From assembly GCF_024125425.1 (NCBI RefSeq), contig NZ_JAMXWN010000017.1:1-59397 (forward strand): a DNA stretch of 59,397 nucleotides, read 5' to 3'. The position numbers and the translations under genes are program-made. Each line of letters starts with the position of its first letter. The stretch's first letter is position 1. The notes below the pieces were generated by a model. It saw only the letters and a list, made by a program, of their open reading frames with translations, did not search any database and was not told the origin of the DNA. Source of the stretch: Sporolactobacillus kofuensis (GTDB lineage Bacteria; Bacillota; Bacilli; Bacillales; Sporolactobacillaceae). Below are positions 52,800 to 59,397 of the stretch, piece by piece.

Positions 52800-52983
52800 A
52801 AGAGCTAGAAACGATACGATGGTTTAGTAAAAACAGCAGAGATGCAAGACGCCAGCGGGATCAGCGTGCTGGTGAGACCCCGCAGACTTTTGCCTGTTCG
52901 AGTGATCGCCTGCAGCAAGCGAGCAATCGAAGCACATGGATACAAGGATAAGGACTGGACGGATTAGTGCCCAGTTTTTCTCA
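52800..52983 (+). repeat. Dispersed intergenic element, copy J (tandem)
   Basis: Tandem repeat of copy I with a period of 183-184 bp. From TGCCTGTTCG (52707 and 52891) through AAAAACAGC the two units are nearly identical, differing by one G. The centre (CCAGCGGGATCAGCGTGCTGG) differs, so the duplication may have been followed by exchange. Parts are named to keep within short spans. Confidence 0.82.
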
Positions 52984-53070
52984 AGAGCTAGAAACGATAC
53001 GATGGTTTAGTAAAAACAGCGGAGATGCGAGACGCCAGCGGGATCAGCGAGCCAAAGTAGACTTGCAAAT
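52984..53070 (+). repeat. Dispersed intergenic element, copy K (truncated third tandem unit)
   Basis: AGAGCTAGAAACGATACGAT through GAGACGCCAGCGGGATCAGC repeats the start of unit J and then breaks off at GAGCCAAAGTAGAC. The remaining spacer to cysK holds only the promoter. Confidence 0.75.
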
Positions 53071-53111
53071 AATGTGAATAAACGCTGCTCAATTTCAATA
53101 GGAATTAAAAA

Positions 53112-53140
53112 TTGACGGCATAATTGTTGACTGATAGTAT
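53112..53140 (+). promoter_or_regulatory. Possible cysK promoter
   Basis: TTGACG (53112-53117), 17-bp spacer, TAGTAT (53135-53140). The region also holds overlapping TATAGT and TATATA runs, so the -10 is uncertain. No cysteine-regulator site could be assigned. Confidence 0.4.
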
Positions 53141-53188
53141 AGTATATAAATCATACAAGAATACTGAGGATTTAAAGGGGGATTATTC

Positions 53189-54109
53189 ATGACGGTTGCA
53201 AATTCAATTACAGAATTGATTGGGAAGACACCGATTGTTCGCTTAAATCATTTAACGGGTGAAAATGATGCGGAGCTCTATGCGAAACTTGAATACTTTA
53301 ATCCGGGGAGCAGTGTGAAAGACCGGATCGCTTTGGCGATGATTGAAACGGCTGAAAAAGAGGGTAAGTTGAAACCTAACGATACGATTATTGAACCGAC
53401 CAGTGGCAATACAGGAATCGGTCTTGCGCTTGTCGCTGCAGTAAAAGGTTACAAGGCTATTTTGGTTATGCCGGAAACAATGAGTATCGAAAGACGCAAG
53501 TTATTCAAAGCATACGGTGCAGAAGTGATTCTCACACCGGGTGCACAGGCAATCAAAGGTTCAATTGCGAAGGCTCAGGAATTGGCTAATGAGAAAGGTT
53601 ACTTCTTGCCGCAACAGTTTAAGAACCCTGCCAACCCTCACGTTCACTATTTGACTACGGGACGAGAGATTGCAGAAGCTTTTGATTCTCTCGATGCTTT
53701 TGTTGCAGGTGTGGGCACCGGTGGTACGCTTAGCGGAAGCGGGAAAGCGCTGAAGGAAAAATTTGCGGACATTCGTATCTATGCGGTTGAGCCTAAGGAT
53801 TCACCAGTTCTCAACGGTGGGAAAGGCGGCCCGCATAAAATTCAAGGCATCGGTACAGGTTTTATTCCGGATACATTAGATACTGAGATTTATGATGAAG
53901 TCATTGATGTCGCAAATGAACAGGCCTTTGACTATGCACGCCTTGCTGGTAAAAAGGAAGGTGTACTCGCAGGTATCTCCGGAGGTGCGGCGATCTACGG
54001 CGGCGTTCAGGTTGCCAAAAAACTTGGCAAGGGTAAAAAAGTCGTTGTGGTTATACCGGATAATGGCGAAAGATATTTAAGCACGCCGCTTTACCAAGCT
54101 GAGGACTAA
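53189..54109 (+). CDS. cysK: Cysteine synthase A
   Basis: 306 residues. [14 protein letters not shown] (about 7-20), [12 protein letters not shown] (PLP lysine about 43), [12 protein letters not shown] (about 71), GTGGTLSG (about 177) and the C-terminal GISGGAA are O-acetylserine sulfhydrylase motifs. It makes cysteine from O-acetylserine and sulfide. The gene is alone between the repeat cluster and a terminator; in B. subtilis pabB-pabA-pabC follow, here they are absent. Confidence 0.95.
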   Translation: MTVANSITELIGKTPIVRLNHLTGENDAELYAKLEYFNPGSSVKDRIALAMIETAEKEGKLKPNDTIIEPTSGNTGIGLALVAAVKGYKAILVMPETMSIERRKLFKAYGAEVILTPGAQAIKGSIAKAQELANEKGYFLPQQFKNPANPHVHYLTTGREIAEAFDSLDAFVAGVGTGGTLSGSGKALKEKFADIRIYAVEPKDSPVLNGGKGGPHKIQGIGTGFIPDTLDTEIYDEVIDVANEQAFDYARLAGKKEGVLAGISGGAAIYGGVQVAKKLGKGKKVVVVIPDNGERYLSTPLYQAED

Positions 54110-54137
54110 TACAGTTAAAGAAATACATTGTGGAATC

Positions 54138-54166
54138 AGGTCCGGGCTTCCGGGCCTTTTTCTTTT
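54138..54166 (+). terminator. Intrinsic terminator after cysK
   Basis: AGGTCCGG (54138-54145) pairs with CCGGGCCT (54150-54157), one T-G pair, followed by TTTTCTTTT. Confidence 0.85.
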
Positions 54167-54317
54167 GAATAACAAGCTGGAAAGATCTCCTGTTCACTAT
54201 TTATATGCTTTTTTAAGCTGCTGTTTTTTCCGGCTCTTATGAGAAAGAATATTTATTATCTGTGTTATACTGATTTTATTAGATTGTGATTGATTTACAG
54301 GAGGATAGAGAAGATCT

Positions 54318-55169
54318 GTGAGAACATTTCAAAGTTCACCCTATCATTTGCTTAAGGCAGGAGAAACAACATTTGACTATCGCAAAAAAACACTGATCAT
54401 GGGCATTTTAAACGTAACCCCGGATTCTTTTTCAGACGGCGGACGTTTTAACCAGTTAGATCGCGCAGTAGAACATGCACTTCAAATGGAACGCGACGGT
54501 GCGGATATTATTGACCTCGGCGGGGAATCCACACGCCCGGGGCATACGCCCGTAGGTATGGACGAAGAAATTGCTCGTGTCGTTCCTATGATTCAAGCGA
54601 TTAGACAACATACCAAGATTCCGATTTCGATAGACACTTATAAGGCTGAGACAGCTAGAAGAGCACTTGAAGCAGGGGCAGATATCATTAATGATATCTG
54701 GGGTGCAAAGGCCGATAAGAATATGGCAAAAGTGGCCGCCGAATCTCAGGTGCCCATTATTCTTATGCATAATCGCGAAAATAACCAGTACCAGAATATT
54801 ATTGAAGATATGAAAAGCGATCTTCAGGAAAGTATCGACCTTGCACTGAACGCAGGTGTCACGCCTGATAACATTATCCTAGATCCGGGTATTGGTTTTG
54901 CAAAAGATTACCAACAAAATCTATTTGTAATGAATCATCTTGAAGCGTTTCATGAACTAGGCTATCCGATCTTACTGGGCACATCTCGTAAAGGGTTTAT
55001 TGGGAAAACATTAAATGTGACGGTGGATAGACGGGTGGAAGGTACCGGAGCGACCGTTTGCCTTGGCATTACAAAGGGCTGCCAGATTATGCGTGTGCAT
55101 GATGTGCTTGAGATTACACGAATGGCAAAAATGATGGACACCATGTTGCAGGAGGATCATCTTGACTGA
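54318..55169 (+). CDS. folP: Dihydropteroate synthase
   Basis: 283 residues (sul in B. subtilis). MGILNVTPDSFSDGG (about 28-42), ADIIDLGGESTRPGH (about 60-74), ISIDTYKAE and GTSRKGFIG (about 220) are DHPS motifs. It joins p-aminobenzoate to the pterin pyrophosphate and is the sulfonamide target. The start is GTG 54318 after AGGAGG (12-nt spacing). The stop overlaps the next gene by 8 bp. No pab genes are linked. Confidence 0.95.
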   Translation: MRTFQSSPYHLLKAGETTFDYRKKTLIMGILNVTPDSFSDGGRFNQLDRAVEHALQMERDGADIIDLGGESTRPGHTPVGMDEEIARVVPMIQAIRQHTKIPISIDTYKAETARRALEAGADIINDIWGAKADKNMAKVAAESQVPIILMHNRENNQYQNIIEDMKSDLQESIDLALNAGVTPDNIILDPGIGFAKDYQQNLFVMNHLEAFHELGYPILLGTSRKGFIGKTLNVTVDRRVEGTGATVCLGITKGCQIMRVHDVLEITRMAKMMDTMLQEDHLD

Positions 55170-56043
55170 CACGATTCGTTTAAACCGTATGCAATTTTAT
55201 GGTTACCACGGCGCGCTTCCCGAAGAGCAGCGGATTGGCCAACGCTTTGATGTCGACCTTGCCTTAATTTGCGACCTTTATCAAGCAGGTATAACAGATC
55301 AGCTCGATCAAACAGTGAATTATGCGGATGTTTATACACAGGTCAAAGAAATTGTTGAAGGACCTGCCTGGGCACTCATTGAAACTGTAGCGGAGAAGAT
55401 TGCTGAGAAGATACTGAGTCAATTTGATGCGGTTCAAGGCTGCCGCGTCAAAGTAATTAAGCCTAACCCACCGATCGCCGGTCATTATGAATCGGTTTCC
55501 GTGGAAATTGAACGACAGCGTACGATTGCCTATCTGGGGCTTGGATCGAATATAGACGACCGCGAAGGGTTTCTAGAACGCGCACTCGATGCACTGCAAG
55601 CGGATCCAAAAATACATGTTGAACGCTGTTCTTCTATATACGAAACGGATCCTTATGGACCTGTTGATCAGAATGACTTTTTAAATATGATTGTTCAGAT
55701 TCAAACGTTACTTCCCCCAATGGCGCTGCTGCGTACGCTTCACGACATAGAGGCGGACCTGGACAGAACGCGAGAGGTACATTGGGGACCAAGAACGATT
55801 GATCTTGATCTTTTGACTTTTGACCAGATGATCACGCGAACAGAGAAATTGTCTTTACCGCATCCTGAAATCGCGCGTCGCGCATTTGTCCTCAAACCTT
55901 TTGCAGAGATTGCGCCTCATTTGGTTGTTCCTGGGATCAACCGTTCAGTTATGGATATGTGGCAGAATCTCAGTGGAGAAGAGGGAGTGCGCTTATGGAG
56001 GAAGAACAATGGGGAAGGAAAATTCGGGCTTTTCGCAAATTGA
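55162..56043 (+). CDS. folBK: FolB-FolK fusion: dihydroneopterin aldolase / HPPK
   Basis: 293 residues in one uninterrupted frame. Residues 1-118 are dihydroneopterin aldolase (FYGYHGALPEEQRIGQRFDV, NYADVY, VKVIKPNPPI). Residues from about 119 are 6-hydroxymethyl-dihydropterin pyrophosphokinase (IAYLGLGSNIDDRE, about 121-134; WGPRTIDLDLLTFD, about 211-224; LPHPEIARRAFVL). B. subtilis has two separate genes here, so the stop between them has been lost. The fused enzyme would channel dihydroneopterin to the DHPS substrate. The start is TTG 55162 after AGGAGG. It overlaps yazB. Confidence 0.92.
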   Translation: MTDTIRLNRMQFYGYHGALPEEQRIGQRFDVDLALICDLYQAGITDQLDQTVNYADVYTQVKEIVEGPAWALIETVAEKIAEKILSQFDAVQGCRVKVIKPNPPIAGHYESVSVEIERQRTIAYLGLGSNIDDREGFLERALDALQADPKIHVERCSSIYETDPYGPVDQNDFLNMIVQIQTLLPPMALLRTLHDIEADLDRTREVHWGPRTIDLDLLTFDQMITRTEKLSLPHPEIARRAFVLKPFAEIAPHLVVPGINRSVMDMWQNLSGEEGVRLWRKNNGEGKFGLFAN

Positions 56044-56198
56044 AAGGCTACACACAAGCCACATTAGCTAAAGAATTAGGCATTTCTCTAACTCTTTTAG
56101 GCGAAATTGAAAGAGAAAGTCGTAAACCTGAAAAGACCCTTGTTTTGAAAATCTGTGATACATTAGGCATATCTCTTCGGGAGATGCAAGAATTATAA
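55995..56198 (+). CDS. yazB: Xre-family HTH protein YazB
   Basis: 67 residues. WGRKIRAFRKLKGYTQATLA, KELGISLTLLGEIERESRKP and LKICDTLGIS form a Cro/C1-type helix-turn-helix, apparently the whole protein. The function is unknown; the gene lies between folK and dusB in B. subtilis too. AGAGGGAG inside the end of folBK precedes ATG 55995, giving a 49-bp overlap with folBK. Confidence 0.85.
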   Translation: MEEEQWGRKIRAFRKLKGYTQATLAKELGISLTLLGEIERESRKPEKTLVLKICDTLGISLREMQEL

Positions 56199-56214
56199 CA
56201 TCAGGGAGGATCAT

Positions 56215-57210
56215 TTGTTGCTGAAAATCGGACCGATCGAAATGAAAAACCGAGTTGTGCTCGCCCCTATGGCCGGCGTATGCAATTCGGCATTTCGACT
56301 GATTGCCAAACGCTTCGGTGCGGGGTTGGTCTGTGCTGAAATGGTAGCCGACCGCGGCATTATTAACCATAACCAAAAAACATTGGATATGCTGTACATT
56401 GATGATCGAGAAAAGCCGCTTAGCCTGCAAATTTTTGGTGGTTCAAGAGAAACATTAGTGCAGGCTGCAAAATATGTGGATAAAAATACAAATGCAGATA
56501 TCATTGACATAAATATGGGGTGTCCGGTACCGAAAATCACGAAATGCGATGCCGGATCTAAATGGTTGCTCGATCCCGACAAGATCTATGAAATGGTGGC
56601 TGCGGTTGTTGATGCGGTGGATAAACCGGTCACTGTGAAAATGCGCAAAGGCTGGGATGATGACCATATTTATGCTGTACGCAATGCCCAAGCTGTCGAA
56701 CGTGCGGGTGGAAGTGCAGTCGCTGTCCATGGGCGAACACGTGTTGATCTGTATGAAGGAGATGCAGATTGGGATATTATCCGCCAGGTGAAAGAATCGG
56801 TAGGTATTCCGGTGATCGGCAATGGAGATGTTCGTACACCAATGGATGCAAAAAGGATGCTGGATGAAACCGGCGTAGATGGTGTAATGATTGGCCGGGG
56901 TGCACTTGGAAATCCATGGATGCTCTATAGAACAGTTAAATATTTGGATTCGGGTATTTTATGTCCTGAACCGACCGCTAAAGAAAAAGTGGATGTTTGC
57001 CTCATTCATTTTGACCAATTAGCAAAATTGAAAGGTGAACATATTGCATCACTTGAAATGCGCAGACATGCTGCTTGGTATCTAAAAGGGTTACGTGGCG
57101 GCGATGATGTGCGGAAGAAAATTAATCACTGTGAAACCGGAGATGAGCTCCGCCAAATATTAATTGATTTTCGAAATGAATTGGCGCATGATTTGGTGCC
57201 GAACGTCTAA
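56215..57210 (+). CDS. dusB: tRNA-dihydrouridine synthase DusB
   Basis: 331-residue FMN-dependent TIM-barrel enzyme. VVLAPMAGVCNSAFRLIAKR (about 14-33), INMGCPVPKITK (catalytic Cys about 103), VKMRKGWDD (about 141), VHGRTR and GNGDVRTP (about 201) plus MIGRGALGNPW are family motifs. The start is TTG 56215 or 56218 after GGGAGG. The lysS promoter begins 3 nt after its stop. Confidence 0.92.
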   Translation: MLLKIGPIEMKNRVVLAPMAGVCNSAFRLIAKRFGAGLVCAEMVADRGIINHNQKTLDMLYIDDREKPLSLQIFGGSRETLVQAAKYVDKNTNADIIDINMGCPVPKITKCDAGSKWLLDPDKIYEMVAAVVDAVDKPVTVKMRKGWDDDHIYAVRNAQAVERAGGSAVAVHGRTRVDLYEGDADWDIIRQVKESVGIPVIGNGDVRTPMDAKRMLDETGVDGVMIGRGALGNPWMLYRTVKYLDSGILCPEPTAKEKVDVCLIHFDQLAKLKGEHIASLEMRRHAAWYLKGLRGGDDVRKKINHCETGDELRQILIDFRNELAHDLVPNV

Positions 57211-57212
57211 GG

Positions 57213-57241
57213 TTGACAGTGTTTTTTTAATTCTCTATAAT
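57213..57241 (+). promoter_or_regulatory. Perfect-consensus promoter upstream of lysS
   Basis: TTGACA (57213-57218), exactly 17 bp, TATAAT (57236-57241), placed directly after the dusB stop codon. Transcription would start near 57248 and run at once into the hairpin at 57255. Confidence 0.82.
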
Positions 57242-57254
57242 TCGGTTAGATATC

Positions 57255-57288
57255 AAACTGCCGGTGGTATTGCTGGCAGTTTTCTTTA
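57255..57288 (+). terminator. Leader hairpin / possible attenuator before lysS
   Basis: AAACTGCC (57255-57262) pairs perfectly with GGCAGTTT (57275-57282), 12-nt loop, followed by TCTTTAT. It could end dusB readthrough or attenuate lysS. The poly-T run is interrupted by a C, so termination may be partial. From 57289 to 57413 I see no further conserved leader motif; no T-box core is present. Confidence 0.6.
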
Positions 57289-57353
57289 TACTGACAAGGA
57301 TGTATGCTAATTTAATGTCTATTATGTATTTACATACATTCGAAATTGAGTGA

Positions 57354-58904
<1,551 letters not shown>

Positions 58905-58918
58905 GGTGTATTGATGGA

Positions 58919-58960
58919 AGCCTGTTCGCTCAAATTAATTGAGCGAATGGGCTTTTTTTA
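58919..58960 (+). terminator. Intrinsic terminator after lysS
   Basis: AGCC + TTCGCTCAA (58919-58933) pairs with TTGAGCGAA + GGCT (58939-58953), followed by TTTTTTA. Confidence 0.92.
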
Positions 58961-59138
58961 AGATTAGAACGTATATGATTTTGTGGATAGAGTGTGGTGA
59001 AGATATGAGACTTCTACGGGAGTTCGAGCCAAGACCCGCGGTTGGGTGTTGACTGAGGTGGCTCACGGATCCGCCCGCGGCAAGCGAGCATAATTCGTGC
59101 AAGATTAGATCTGGACGGTTTTATGTTTAGTTTTTCTT
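58960..59138 (+). repeat. Dispersed intergenic element, copy L
   Basis: Head AAGATTAGAACGTATATGAT, then GAAGATATGAGACTTCTACG, GAGCCAAGACCCGCGG, GGCTCACGGATCCGCCCGCG, GCAAGCGAGC and tail ATCTGGACGGTTTTATGTTT with TTTTTC. Stem 1 is degenerate. It begins directly after the lysS terminator and ends just before the tandem promoters. Confidence 0.75.
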
Positions 59139-59192
59139 TAATGTTGAAAAGTTAAAATAGAGATTTAGTCCAAGACATAGTAAAATCTTTTA

Positions 59193-59221
59193 TTGACAAA
59201 TAGGGTGAATGCTGATAATAT
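59193..59221 (+). promoter_or_regulatory. Tandem promoter P1 (probable rRNA operon)
   Basis: TTGACA (59193-59198), 17-bp spacer, TAATAT (59216-59221). First of three strong promoters at the window end, with no ORF behind them. Confidence 0.62.
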
Positions 59222-59253
59222 TTTTGTATTGCCGAATGAGAAGTTCTTAGTTG

Positions 59254-59282
59254 TTGAATTTTAATATCGGCTTGTGTATAAT
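59254..59282 (+). promoter_or_regulatory. Tandem promoter P2 (probable rRNA operon)
   Basis: TTGAAT (59254-59259), 17-bp spacer, TATAAT (59277-59282). A short GTCGCTTT...AAGCAGAC imperfect hairpin follows the start region. Confidence 0.7.
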
Positions 59283-59342
59283 AAATAAGGTCGCTTTTAT
59301 AAAGCAGACATTCTATTGAGAAAAAAGATTGTTAATTTGTTG

Positions 59343-59371
59343 TTGACATGACGAAGTATTCTTGATAGAAT
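59343..59371 (+). promoter_or_regulatory. Tandem promoter P3 (probable rRNA operon)
   Basis: TTGACA (59343-59348), 17-bp spacer, TAGAAT (59366-59371). It is followed by AAGTCGCTTCAAGAGCGATTG, similar to the sequence after P2. The window ends 26 nt later. Confidence 0.72.
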
Positions 59372-59397
59372 AGTCAAGTCGCTTCAAGAGCGATTGA

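Noticed and set aside
52558-52951. ORFs on both strands across the repeat copies (for example 101 codons at 52646-52951)
   Set aside because: They run through the dispersed element, lack ribosome sites, and similar short frames arise in other copies in different frames. They are by-products of the repeat sequence.
52609-53070. CRISPR array or other short-spaced repeat array
   Set aside because: The repeated unit is about 184 bp, the copies are similar throughout rather than as repeat plus unique spacer, and the same unit occurs singly elsewhere.

Overview
The window is a gene-dense chromosomal stretch from an endospore-forming member of the Bacilli. Every gene I accept is on the + strand. 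From the yaaO-tmk pair to lysS the order closely follows the origin-proximal region of Bacillus subtilis (tmk, yaaQ, yaaR, holB, yaaT, yabA ... spoVG, glmU, prs, ctc, pth, mfd, spoVT ... divIC, spoIIE, yabS, yabT, tilS, hpt, ftsH ... folP, dusB, lysS). Sporulation genes (csfB, yabG, sspF, spoVG, spoVT, yabP, yabQ, spoIIE) confirm a spore former. Several B. subtilis neighbours are absent: xpaC, yaaN, abrB, yabE, yabJ, fin, yabN, yacD and pabBAC. Together with the moderate base composition this suggests a lineage outside Bacillus proper, perhaps Sporolactobacillaceae. That placement is a guess and cannot be proven from the sequence alone.

Layout. (1) 1-5.1 kb: a heterodimeric ABC exporter pair and a stand-alone MurG2-type glycosyltransferase. 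(2) 5.4-12.0 kb: csfB (Gin), then an accessory block where B. subtilis has xpaC-yaaN. The block holds two tandem ComP-like sensor kinases, a ComA-like response regulator, a possible 44-residue peptide ORF, a VanZ-like membrane protein behind a ComA-box-like site, and a 54-residue two-helix membrane protein. (3) 12.1-19.3 kb: replication and translation housekeeping (yaaO, tmk, darA, yaaR, holB, ricT, yabA, trmN6, yazA, rsmI). (4) 19.6-37.1 kb: metG, tatD, rnmV, rsmA, yabG, veg, sspF, ispE, purR, spoVG, glmU, prs, ctc, pth, mfd, spoVT. (5) 37.4-46.5 kb: yabM, an HU gene, rqcP, yabP, yabQ, divIC, yabR, spoIIE, yabS, yabT. (6) 46.5-58.9 kb: tilS, hpt, ftsH, coaX, hslO, cysK, folP, a folB-folK fusion, yazB, dusB, lysS. 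(7) The last 230 bp carry three tandem strong promoters with no gene after them. By synteny they probably drive an rRNA operon that starts just beyond the window.

Two things stand out. First, the comP-comP-comA-like block looks like a complete signalling unit (two sensors, one regulator, a candidate operator and membrane effectors) inserted into an otherwise conserved housekeeping region. Second, a family of roughly 190-bp intergenic elements occurs about a dozen times. All copies have the same orientation, and most begin directly after the U-tract of an intrinsic terminator. The copies share a CTGCGGG/CCCGCAG stem, a GATYGC/GCRATC stem with compensatory changes between copies, and a terminator-like 3' tail. 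Two copies have lost their middle and one locus has amplified in tandem. I recognise the core as similar to intergenic repeats seen in many Bacillaceae genomes, but I know of no established function.

Start codons were chosen by Shine-Dalgarno position and by remembered homologues. Coordinates of short sites may be off by one or two bases.
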